Origin: JAWUVP01 sp034112285
Lineage (GTDB): Bacteria > Pseudomonadota > Gammaproteobacteria > JABDGN01
DNA: 43,798 bases
Direction of reading: 5' to 3'
Assembly: GCA_034112285.1 (NCBI GenBank)
Contig: JAWUVP010000032.1
Location: forward strand, 1 to 43,798
In this document: in pieces, positions 15,968-24,297 of the stretch
Numbering within the stretch: position 1 is the stretch's first letter
How the letters are laid out: the number at the start of each line of letters is the position of its first letter
Position numbers and translations under genes: made by a program
The notes under the pieces: model-generated
Databases searched by the model: none
The model's input: the letters and a program-made list of their open reading frames with translations, nothing else
What the model was told of the DNA's origin: nothing

Positions 15968-16603
15968 ATGAACAAACAAAAACGCCAAGAAATATTTCAA
16001 CGTTTACGCGCTGAAAACCCCACCCCAACGACCGAGCTAGAATACACCTCGACCTTTGAATTACTTATTTGCGTGCTTCTCTCAGCACAAGCCACCGATG
16101 TGAGCGTAAATAAAGCAATGAAAAAACTGTTCCCCGTCGCCAATACGCCGGCAGCCATTTATGCTTTAGGGGAAGCAAAATTAAGGGATTATATTAAAAC
16201 CATTGGCTTGTTCAACACCAAAGCCAAAAATGTGATCAAAACCTGCAAAGCATTAGTAGAACAACACAATAGCGTTGTGCCCGACAATCGCGAAGATTTG
16301 GAAGCCCTGCCCGGCGTTGGCCGTAAAACCGCCAATGTGGTTTTAAACACCGCCTTTCGCCAATTGGCGATGGCTGTAGACACACACATTTTCCGGGTTT
16401 CAAATCGCACCAAAATTGCGCCGGGCAAAAACGTATTAGAAGTTGAAAGCAAACTCATGAAGTTTGTGCCCAAAGAATTTTTACTCGATGCGCACCATTG
16501 GTTAATTTTGCACGGCCGCTATACCTGCACCGCGCGCAAGCCACATTGTGGCTCGTGCACTATTGAAGATTTGTGTGAATTTAAAGATAAAATCGAAGAT
16601 TAA
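15968..16603 (+). CDS. nth: Endonuclease III (DNA glycosylase/AP lyase)
   Basis: 211 residues. It removes oxidised pyrimidines and cleaves abasic sites. The helix-hairpin-helix is LPGVGRKTANVVL, with the catalytic Lys at 120 and catalytic Asp at 138 (AVDTHIF). The 4Fe-4S cysteines are at 187, 194, 197 and 203. All six positions agree with the E. coli enzyme, which has the same length. Its stop overlaps the stop of the convergent large gene by 2-3 nt, leaving no intergenic terminator. Confidence 0.98.
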   Translation: MNKQKRQEIFQRLRAENPTPTTELEYTSTFELLICVLLSAQATDVSVNKAMKKLFPVANTPAAIYALGEAKLRDYIKTIGLFNTKAKNVIKTCKALVEQHNSVVPDNREDLEALPGVGRKTANVVLNTAFRQLAMAVDTHIFRVSNRTKIAPGKNVLEVESKLMKFVPKEFLLDAHHWLILHGRYTCTARKPHCGSCTIEDLCEFKDKIED

Positions 16604-19600
16604 GTTGACAACTTTTCCATAGCTTCCCAAAATGCTGCCTGACTTGGGAATCCTCTGTTGCTGGGAGGTGTTCCCTTTGCGCGCTCTAATAAATTTATCA
16701 TATAAACTGATTGTAATGTAACCAGGCTGGCACGTATTACATCAGATACCCTACGACAGTTTTCTAAAAATTGGGGGGAATGGCATCCTTCTATTTCAGA
16801 ACTGATTGTTTCATAAAATCTAGGGTTGTAAGTGATACGAATTGGTGAGTATTCGAGCGGCTTATCCACGGCATAAAACACCTTGATTTGACACGTAATA
16901 CTCAAGTATAGTGCCTCGAAGTTAACCGGTTCGACACAACCTTCAATCATCATTTTTGCATACAACTGCCTATTTTCCACAGTGTAATATTTATTGTTTT
17001 CAGCGTTTATCGAAACATTAACTCTGGCCGCTTCAAATTCAGTCACCTGAAATACCATAGAATCCCCGCCCAGTGCTATGTTAATTTGCTCCTGTAATTC
17101 AGTTGATACAAGCTCCGCAGGTCCAGCGAAATATTGTGCTGTAAAAATATCAAGTAATGCTAGATGTGCAGAAACAAATTCATTCGTGATACCCACGCCA
17201 AGAACCGTTTCAAAACGCTCTTTTAACAATTGCAGTACATACTTTCGCTTCACACTGATATCTTCAGGGATCACTACCGTAACATGATTGAATGCCAAAT
17301 CACGATTATAATCTTTTGCTGCCGCCTCTAAAAGTTTAATCCTGTACGCCTCACCCGTAAGGCTGAAGCACTGTTGTACTTTTTGGGGCGAAAGGCTATA
17401 ACGTTTATAGTCATCTAATAACTTTTTAGGGAAGCGGTGGAGCCGTAATAAATTATCAAAAAACGTCGCTACAGCGGTGGGAGCTTTATCGTCCAAATAA
17501 TATTCATCCATGTATAGCCGCGATAGTTGACCTCTGACAAATTTTTTCAGCATAAAACCAAGCTCATCGGCAAGCTGTTTGCGACGAATGAATTCTTTAT
17601 GGGAAAAACCGTTAAGAATATCCTCGTGCATAGTAAACACTATTGGAGAATATTGGCAGTTCAAAGCATCGAATCGAATCGGTGCTTTGTTCAGTGGTAT
17701 AATGCAACGCACACTAAAAACAATGATTGCCACATCACCAAAACCAAGTGAATCATAAGCTAAGGTAGTGTTGCTATATTGCACTTCTCTAACACAAAGT
17801 GACGTTTCCAATATTAACGCATCACCGCGGTGATCGAAAGTGATATGATGTTTTACACCACTTTGTGCGAATGGCTCAACACTCGGAAATATAAACTTCT
17901 CATTTTTATAGACATGTTTGAGATAACCTTCAAACATCTTAAACAAACTATCAATCGGGTGGAACATGTTATTAGATAGTAGCATGAACAACACCGGGGC
18001 AACATCGGCTGCCGCCTTTGCAGAACACCCCGCCTTTTCCAGCTGCATTAAGAATTCTTGTTTTAGCGTTTGAGGATCTGCTCCATCTAAAACAGCTATA
18101 ATATCTCCATTCACAGACACAGCACCATTTGTAAGCTCTGTGAGCGCTGATTCTGAGAACAAGTCAGCACACACCATGTTAGGTATCTCGGCAAGCAGCT
18201 GCAATGCATCTTTGACAGTTATATTTAAATTATTAAGGTATTGCCAGCTATCGTCGATACGTAATGAATTTGTTACAGGACCACATGAAAAATCGTATAA
18301 CCCACTTGCTCTGTAATGCAAAGCTAGTCTATCAAAACGTGCGATACAGTCATAAAGCTCGCCCCCTTTAAATAACCGGGGCAGCGCAGTAAACAACTGC
18401 AAGGCTTGCCTATTTACCTCTAGTATTGAATCTAAAAACTTAAAGTCATAAGCCGCTAAATTTCCCAGAGGCCGCATTATTACCTCACAGGACAGCTGAA
18501 TTCGGATTGGGCTTTTGTCGATTGTTTTCGCCTCAAAACGTTGGCCATGAGATTGACCCGACATCACGTTAACTTGCATTTTTATCGTGAATGCAGGCTT
18601 GTGCGGGTCAAAATATACCGAAAAAATGCTCTGTTCCTGGTCAGGTGCAATCTGTTCAATCGCTATTTGCTCTTCAAGCAGCACTTGACGTAAGAAAAAA
18701 TAATATCGCAAGCAAGGGTTCCACTTGCTTAGCAGTAAATAAAGGATTTGGTGCAATAAAACATCTGGCTGAATCTGGCACAACCAATGAACTGGGTTTG
18801 AGCTGACTAAATGTTTAGTTAAGAATGTATGTAAACCCACAATAACACTTTTAGTCGTATGAATTTTCCCTGCTTCTGGAAGCTCGCGTTTTATGCCACT
18901 TCGCGCAGCACCACCCTTACGAGGACTTTGGCTCTTATCATAGAGCCTTACATCGGATTGTTCGTCAGGGGCATAGCTTGCCTTTATAGCAGCGCCACCA
19001 GCGCTGGTTGGTTTTACTTTAAATGTATCTCTTCCTGGAAAAGGTGTTAGCTTACCCCCAACCTCAACTGTAAACAATTCTGGCTGGGTAACTAAGCTAT
19101 AAGGATGCAAATACATCTTATCAACTACAGTTTGTAACGTAAATTCAGCCGTTGCCGCTGCGCGAAAACCGACCATGAGATGACTTTTCAATTCTGTAGG
19201 TAATTGAATTATTTGTGTGTCAGAAAAGCGGTTAAAAAAAGCATCTAAGGCAGCAAAGAGGTCTGTTTTAACGCCTTGAACATTAGACCTATCAACACAA
19301 TATGCTGGATTATATTCAACAAGCTTGTCGGCCATTTTTTGCAAATAAAGGTTGTAATCTTCATTTGAAAGAGCATCTTCTTTCTGAGCGTTATAACTGC
19401 TAAGAGAGTATAAAACTTTTTGCAAGCATGCGGCATTGAGATACTGAGCTTGCTGCATATGTGTGTTCAGGTTCTCCCTTATACTTTTTAGCAAGCTCCC
19501 AGACGTTCTTTCTGGAATGCCAATTTCAGCCCCTCTACTGTTGTCTACACATTGTTGATCTAGCGTTTCAAGTAAAGCCTGTATGACAAAAATATGTAGA

Positions 19601-19608
19601 TCACGCAT
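16600..19608 (-). CDS. Very large unknown protein B1 (paralogue of 27124-30072)
   Basis: 1002 residues from the ATG at 19608, which overlaps the stop of the upstream A1 gene by 8 nt. I do not recognise the family. No signal peptide or membrane helix is evident. It aligns collinearly with B2: SKWNPCLRYYFFLRQVL (about 295) against SRWNPCLRYYFLIRSVL; ASGLYDF against ATGLYVG; and API-F-L-C-Y-PI-FT around 645-660 in both. Inside the protein a beta-rich module seems to occur three times (about 290-380, 545-660 and 825-930). Each starts with a helix of the form F/W-x-P-x3-L and ends with a strand containing PI. A Gly/Lys-rich linker lies at about 200-250. It is probably a cytosolic structural or host-directed protein (inference only). 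Confidence 0.75.
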   Translation of the reverse strand: MRDLHIFVIQALLETLDQQCVDNSRGAEIGIPERTSGSLLKSIRENLNTHMQQAQYLNAACLQKVLYSLSSYNAQKEDALSNEDYNLYLQKMADKLVEYNPAYCVDRSNVQGVKTDLFAALDAFFNRFSDTQIIQLPTELKSHLMVGFRAAATAEFTLQTVVDKMYLHPYSLVTQPELFTVEVGGKLTPFPGRDTFKVKPTSAGGAAIKASYAPDEQSDVRLYDKSQSPRKGGAARSGIKRELPEAGKIHTTKSVIVGLHTFLTKHLVSSNPVHWLCQIQPDVLLHQILYLLLSKWNPCLRYYFFLRQVLLEEQIAIEQIAPDQEQSIFSVYFDPHKPAFTIKMQVNVMSGQSHGQRFEAKTIDKSPIRIQLSCEVIMRPLGNLAAYDFKFLDSILEVNRQALQLFTALPRLFKGGELYDCIARFDRLALHYRASGLYDFSCGPVTNSLRIDDSWQYLNNLNITVKDALQLLAEIPNMVCADLFSESALTELTNGAVSVNGDIIAVLDGADPQTLKQEFLMQLEKAGCSAKAAADVAPVLFMLLSNNMFHPIDSLFKMFEGYLKHVYKNEKFIFPSVEPFAQSGVKHHITFDHRGDALILETSLCVREVQYSNTTLAYDSLGFGDVAIIVFSVRCIIPLNKAPIRFDALNCQYSPIVFTMHEDILNGFSHKEFIRRKQLADELGFMLKKFVRGQLSRLYMDEYYLDDKAPTAVATFFDNLLRLHRFPKKLLDDYKRYSLSPQKVQQCFSLTGEAYRIKLLEAAAKDYNRDLAFNHVTVVIPEDISVKRKYVLQLLKERFETVLGVGITNEFVSAHLALLDIFTAQYFAGPAELVSTELQEQINIALGGDSMVFQVTEFEAARVNVSINAENNKYYTVENRQLYAKMMIEGCVEPVNFEALYLSITCQIKVFYAVDKPLEYSPIRITYNPRFYETISSEIEGCHSPQFLENCRRVSDVIRASLVTLQSVYMINLLERAKGTPPSNRGFPSQAAFWEAMEKLST

Positions 19609-21133
19609 AATCCGCCCCCCAAAAACCACTGTAAAGCTGCAACAATATTGTATTTAAATAGTCTAGATAGGCTACTAAGCTCTTAGTGTCATCATCGCCT
19701 GGCTCGAATGTCCGTTTGAAAGGATTCGACTTGATATCCTCATTCAACTCAGCAACAAGTTCACCCATCTCTTTAACGATTTTTTGTCTGGGTTCTATTT
19801 CTCTTATTCCAGATTGCTTCCTTGGCGACATCATTTGAAAAGAATCACCTAGCTGGCTATGCGCATGCTTTGAGTCATTCACAAAGTCGAGCAAAGATTT
19901 TAACACCGAATTTAATTGATCAAGTGCCATCGCGTCAATTCCAGCCCTCACCATGCTATTATAATCGCAAACCGATTCTACTTTAGGTTTTGTTGTCATC
20001 TCAACCAATCGACTTAACGTTGAAAACTCACAGTTTTCGTGGCTACGTTCGGGCAAGTTTCGCGCGCACGTTGCTGTCAAATTTTGCATTACGGTTCTAC
20101 AAATAGGTTCGGCAAACGATGTTGTGACATCTGTCAGTAATAGTCTAAGTTTTGCGACTGTTTTATTGTAGACATGTTCACACAAATACCGCCGATATTC
20201 CTCACGCCTCATGCTTGCATCCATTTGTTTATCGATGAGTATATAGTGCATACACCATTCAATTAATGTACAGGCGCGCAGCCGAACTGAATAACCAAAA
20301 GGATGCCTACGGATACCAGGAAGTGGCTTAATGCTTTCAACAAGTTGCGACAAAAAAAGACTCAATTTACTTAAATCGAGCGACCTGGGAGGTTTATTAC
20401 CTCTATGATCTCTTGGGTCATCAAGAAAAGGTTGAGCAAAATCCGACATCATATACACAACCGCAGGCAAAGCAGCAATACGATTATCTAGTTCTTGATC
20501 GCGATCAGCAGGCGTTCGCGCTGGGGCCGACCGCGGAGGAGCAGATTCAGGCGTTGACTGATGAGAACTGGGGGGGCTAGTTGGCCTGCTGGCACCGACC
20601 TGATTAGAAGGCGTTCGTAAAGCCGAAACTGAAGCTGTAATTGTCCTAGGTGGCGACTGAGAATGTGGAGCAACACTACTTTGCTGCATTGCACGACGCA
20701 TAAGCTCTAACTCTTCAGCTAACCTCGCTGCTTCACTTTGGCACTGCGCCAGTTCGGAGTCTATTTGACTGACTTTTGCATTCTCTTGGGTATATTGTTC
20801 ATTTGCAGCCTCTGTTTTTTTGTGCTCAAACACCAGTTTCTGTTGGAAAATTTGCATTATCGACGCTATGTTATGGGCAGGTTCTGCCAATGCGCACAAA
20901 AGTTGACAAAGAACGACTATTTGCTGCTCGGACCATCCAATGTTTACCGGTATTTGAGGCAGTGCTTTATCAACAGAGGTCAGCTGCAAAGAATATTGAC
21001 TTAAACCTTCTGCCAATGCACATATCTGAATATTGACTTTGGCATCATCACAACCGCCATATGTCATTCCAGCAAATAAAAAAGTATAACCTCGGGGAAT
21101 ACTAAGCGTTGATAACTGTTCAGATAATGTCAT
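19601..21133 (-). CDS. Unknown protein A1 with coiled coil and Pro/Ser linker (paralogue of 30065-31939)
   Basis: 510 residues, family not recognised. Layout: a small N-terminal domain (about 1-85) with SIPRGYTFLFAGMTYGG; a coiled coil (about 100-150; EQYTQENAKVSQIDSELAQC); a Pro/Ser/Thr-rich linker (about 152-210); and a helical C-terminal domain with DRDQELDNRIAALPAVVYMM, LIEWCMHYIL and YRRYLCE. The same blocks occur in the same order in A2 (FPPGVKVLFDHQTYG, NDRIDSLGRLVYSLPNF, LIQWCMNYIF, YFDYLCE). No Shine-Dalgarno precedes the ATG, as also in A2. It is coupled to B1 by an 8-nt overlap, suggesting that A and B work as partners. Confidence 0.75.
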   Translation of the reverse strand: MTLSEQLSTLSIPRGYTFLFAGMTYGGCDDAKVNIQICALAEGLSQYSLQLTSVDKALPQIPVNIGWSEQQIVVLCQLLCALAEPAHNIASIMQIFQQKLVFEHKKTEAANEQYTQENAKVSQIDSELAQCQSEAARLAEELELMRRAMQQSSVAPHSQSPPRTITASVSALRTPSNQVGASRPTSPPSSHQSTPESAPPRSAPARTPADRDQELDNRIAALPAVVYMMSDFAQPFLDDPRDHRGNKPPRSLDLSKLSLFLSQLVESIKPLPGIRRHPFGYSVRLRACTLIEWCMHYILIDKQMDASMRREEYRRYLCEHVYNKTVAKLRLLLTDVTTSFAEPICRTVMQNLTATCARNLPERSHENCEFSTLSRLVEMTTKPKVESVCDYNSMVRAGIDAMALDQLNSVLKSLLDFVNDSKHAHSQLGDSFQMMSPRKQSGIREIEPRQKIVKEMGELVAELNEDIKSNPFKRTFEPGDDDTKSLVAYLDYLNTILLQLYSGFWGADYA

Positions 21134-21243
21134 GAAATTATGTTCTCATTAGCAACGCACCGTGTTGCACAATCATCCATGGAAATAAAAAAACAGCCTT
21201 GTTTTGCGGCCATCTACATCGTGTTTTAATGACGCTTGAGGTG

Positions 21244-21287
21244 TAAGCCTAAATTGCGCTTATTTAAGTTATAACTTATTACTATCG
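21244..21287 (-). promoter_or_regulatory. Conserved upstream block of the A1-B1 operon
   Basis: A 44-bp stretch that reappears at 32063-32107 upstream of A2. Shared on the plus strand: TAAGCCTA, ATTGCGCTTATT, TATAACTTATTA and ATCG, in the same order and nearly the same spacing. It lies 111 bp before the A1 start. It is likely the promoter/operator region kept after duplication; no confident -35/-10 pair can be named. Confidence 0.65.
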
Positions 21288-21391
21288 TGAAAAAATTAAT
21301 TCTACATTGAAGTGCGCGATTGCGCAATGCGTCAATAAAATAACAACCTTATAGGATTTCGCTAGAAAGTTGAAAATTAAAAAAACGCTGA

Positions 21392-22132
21392 CTAATTTCT
21401 GCGTCTAATTCGCTTGTACAGCCAATTATTAATCCGTTGGCATCTCGCTTGCAAGCCCGGCTCGCTAAGCCCTCTGGGCGCATAACTATAAAAAAACCAG
21501 TACACCAGCCACACGCCAATGTAGGTAAACAGCGCCGCAAACACCACATCACTAAAAAAGTGCCCGCCTTGACCAATGCGAATATAACCATATAAACACC
21601 CTACAGCAAACACAAAAGTGCCATAGATATATTTCCACCAGCGGCGAAAAAACGGTAAGAAAGCCCAAAAAGTAAACATGGCTGCTGCGTCACCGCACAC
21701 GAAGGAGCAGTTAGTGGGGCATTCTTCTGAGTGCACAAACGCTGGCTTAAAGTTCAGCTGGCCACCAAACTGGTGCACTTCACGCGGACGCGGACGATGA
21801 AAATGATTTTTAAAGCCGGTGTTAACTACTAATCCTGGCACTACCATGAACACAACAAAGGCATACAGAATAAATTTGGCCGAGACCATTTTGCTATCGG
21901 GCGTGAATATTTTCATGATAAATAGAATTAACAACATAAAGCCATACATTTCTAGTAGCTTATTTTGCGCTTGGCGTAAATCTTGCGGCCACTGCAAGGT
22001 TAGCAGGTAAAATTTATTATTACCTAGGTAATAATGCTGGGCAATTTGCAAATCTAAATTGGAGAAATGCCAAAGAAACACGCCTAATATGGCTGTTAAA
22101 ATGATGGCAATGATTAAGCTAATTTTTGACAT
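21392..22132 (-). CDS. PAP2-superfamily membrane phosphatase
   Basis: 246 residues, about five or six membrane helices. The three-part PAP2 active site is visible: KNHFHRPRPRE (motif 1, K-x6-RP), CSFVCGDAAA in place of the usual PSGH (motif 2), and RIGQGGHFFSDV (motif 3, R-x5-H-x3-D). Such enzymes remove phosphate from lipid pyrophosphates, phosphatidic acid or lipid A. The NCSF-V-G form of motif 2 and the extended C-terminal basic tail resemble lipid A phosphatases of the LpxE type; the substrate is inference. Motif 2 lacks the canonical His, replaced by Asp, so activity should be tested. It stands alone between A1 and uvrB. Confidence 0.8.
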   Translation of the reverse strand: MSKISLIIAIILTAILGVFLWHFSNLDLQIAQHYYLGNNKFYLLTLQWPQDLRQAQNKLLEMYGFMLLILFIMKIFTPDSKMVSAKFILYAFVVFMVVPGLVVNTGFKNHFHRPRPREVHQFGGQLNFKPAFVHSEECPTNCSFVCGDAAAMFTFWAFLPFFRRWWKYIYGTFVFAVGCLYGYIRIGQGGHFFSDVVFAALFTYIGVWLVYWFFYSYAPRGLSEPGLQARCQRINNWLYKRIRRRN

Positions 22133-22242
22133 AAGTGTAACGTTCTCACAGTGGAGGCTAATTATAACATTGTGGCGTAAGATTACCCACTCATTCTAAA
22201 CACCGCCGATCAATAATAGCAACCACCTAAAACAGAGAAATA

Positions 22243-24240
22243 CTATAACTGTTTGCGTAGGCGCTCAACTTGGTCGCGGACCTCGCCGGCTTCTTCAAAC
22301 TCTAAATCTTTAGCATGCTGATACATCTGTTTTTCTAACTTAGCAATTTTGGTGGTCATTTGTTTAGGGCTCAAAGGCACTAAATTGGCCTCCAGCTCTT
22401 GCGCCACTCTTTTCTTGCCCCATGAAGATTTGCTGCGGGCACCTTCCATAATATCCACAATTTTTTTCGCAACACCGGTTGGGGTAATGCCATGCTTGGT
22501 ATTATAGGCTTTTTGAATTTCACGGCGTTCGTCAGTCACCTTCATTGCGCGCTCTATAGAGCCGGTAATTCTATCGGCATACAATATCGCCTTGCCCTCA
22601 ACATTTCGCGCCGCGCGGCCAATAGTTTGAATCAACGAACGCTCAGAGCGTAAGAAACCTTCCTTATCAGCATCAAGAATAGCCACCAATGAAACTTCGG
22701 GTAAGTCCAAGCCTTCACGTAGTAAATTAATCCCCACCAACACATCAAACACGCCAAGGCGTAAATCACGTAAAATCTCTACGCGTTCCACCGTATCAAC
22801 ATCGGAATGTAAATAGCGCACTCTCACACCGTGGTCGCTTAAATAATCCGTTAAATTTTCCGACATTTTTTTAGTGAGCGTGGTCACTAGCACTCGTTCA
22901 TCTTTTGGAACGCGTATATTTATTTCGGACAATAAATCATCGACCTGGGTGCCCACCGGTCTAATTTCAATTTCAGGGTCAATTAAGCCTGTGGGGCGAA
23001 TAACTTGTAAAATCGGCTCACCCGCATGCTCGGCCTCATAATTGCCGGGGGTGGCTGACACCAAAATCATTTGGGGCGCGCAGCGTTCAAATTCTTCAAA
23101 TTTTAGCGGGCGGTTATCTAACGCCGACGGTAGCCGAAAGCCATACTGCACTAAGTTTTCTTTACGCGAGCGATCGCCTTTATACATCGCACCAATTTGC
23201 GGAATAGTCACGTGTGATTCATCGACAATTAATAAGGCATCGTCTGGCAAATAATTAAATAGCGTGGGCGGCGGTTGGCCGGGCAGCGCATCGGATAAAT
23301 AGCGTGAATAATTTTCAATGCCTGAGCAATAGCCTAACTCTAAAATCATTTCCATGTCAAAATTCGCGCGTTGCTCTAGACGTTGAGCTTCGACTAATTG
23401 ATTATTATCGCGCAACACACCCAGCCTATCGGCTAATTCTTCTTTGATTTGGTCGAGCATTTTCAACAATTTTGCCCGTGGGGTCACATAATGCGTTTTA
23501 GGAAAAATCGTCATGCGCGGCACACGCTCTGACACTTGGCCCGTTAATGGGTCAAACAAGCTGAGTTCTTCAATTTCTTCATCAAACAAAGACACACGCA
23601 CCGCTTCGCGATCGGAATCGGCCGGGTGAATGTCAATCACATCACCTCGCACTCGATAAGTGCCGCGCTCTAATGCCACATCATTGCGTTTATATTGCAA
23701 TTCAGCCAAGCGGCGCAACAACTCACGCTGATTAATGCTCTCGCCACGGTCTAAATGCAGCACCATTTTCAAATACGAATCGGGCGAGCCTAAACCATAA
23801 ATGGCTGACACGGTTGCCACAATAATCACATCACGCCGCTCAATTAAGGCTTTGGTCGCCGACAAGCGCATGCGTTCAATATGCTCATTGATAGACGCAT
23901 CTTTTTCAATAAAAGTATCAGAAGCCGGCACATAGGCTTCGGGTTGGTAGTAATCGTAATAGGAGACAAAATATTCGACTGCATTATCAGGAAAAAAGCT
24001 GGTCATTTCACCATAGAGCTGAGCCGCCAACGTTTTGTTAGGCGCCAAAATCAACGTAGGCCGTTGCACAGTTTGAATCACATTGGCAATAGTGAAGGTT
24101 TTACCCGAGCCCGTCACGCCCAATAGGGTTTGATAGGCTTCGCCATTTTCAAGGCCCTCGATTAAGGCTTTAATGGCTGTAGGCTGGTCGCCAGTTGGGG
24201 AGAACTCGGAATCGATTTTGAACTTTTTAACATCATGCAT
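22243..24240 (-). CDS. uvrB: UvrB, excinuclease ABC subunit B
   Basis: 665 residues, full length for the family. Walker A is GVTGSGKT (41-48). The damage-probing beta-hairpin is YYDYYQPEAY (94-103), with DESHVT in motif II. Helicase motifs include GINLLREGLDLPEVSLVAILDAD (the Leu-Arg-Glu-Gly-Leu-Asp part is diagnostic) and QTIGRAARN. The C-terminal UVR domain (KIAKLEKQMYQHAKDLEFEEA) binds UvrC. UvrB verifies DNA lesions handed over by UvrA. It follows gene C by 57 bp with a palindrome between. No clear LexA box is seen. Confidence 0.98.
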   Translation of the reverse strand: MHDVKKFKIDSEFSPTGDQPTAIKALIEGLENGEAYQTLLGVTGSGKTFTIANVIQTVQRPTLILAPNKTLAAQLYGEMTSFFPDNAVEYFVSYYDYYQPEAYVPASDTFIEKDASINEHIERMRLSATKALIERRDVIIVATVSAIYGLGSPDSYLKMVLHLDRGESINQRELLRRLAELQYKRNDVALERGTYRVRGDVIDIHPADSDREAVRVSLFDEEIEELSLFDPLTGQVSERVPRMTIFPKTHYVTPRAKLLKMLDQIKEELADRLGVLRDNNQLVEAQRLEQRANFDMEMILELGYCSGIENYSRYLSDALPGQPPPTLFNYLPDDALLIVDESHVTIPQIGAMYKGDRSRKENLVQYGFRLPSALDNRPLKFEEFERCAPQMILVSATPGNYEAEHAGEPILQVIRPTGLIDPEIEIRPVGTQVDDLLSEINIRVPKDERVLVTTLTKKMSENLTDYLSDHGVRVRYLHSDVDTVERVEILRDLRLGVFDVLVGINLLREGLDLPEVSLVAILDADKEGFLRSERSLIQTIGRAARNVEGKAILYADRITGSIERAMKVTDERREIQKAYNTKHGITPTGVAKKIVDIMEGARSKSSWGKKRVAQELEANLVPLSPKQMTTKIAKLEKQMYQHAKDLEFEEAGEVRDQVERLRKQL

Positions 24241-24268
24241 GGGGGTATTGTAACGTGGATGGGGATGT

Positions 24269-24297
24269 TGCGCTATTATTACTAAAGTAATAGCGCA
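24269..24297. other. Perfect 10-bp inverted repeat between gene C and uvrB
   Basis: TGCGCTATTA (24269-24278) and TAATAGCGCA (24288-24297) with a 9-nt loop. It directly follows the gene C stop on the minus strand. No T-run follows, so it is not a standard terminator; an operator for uvrB or an mRNA 3' hairpin is possible. Confidence 0.55.
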
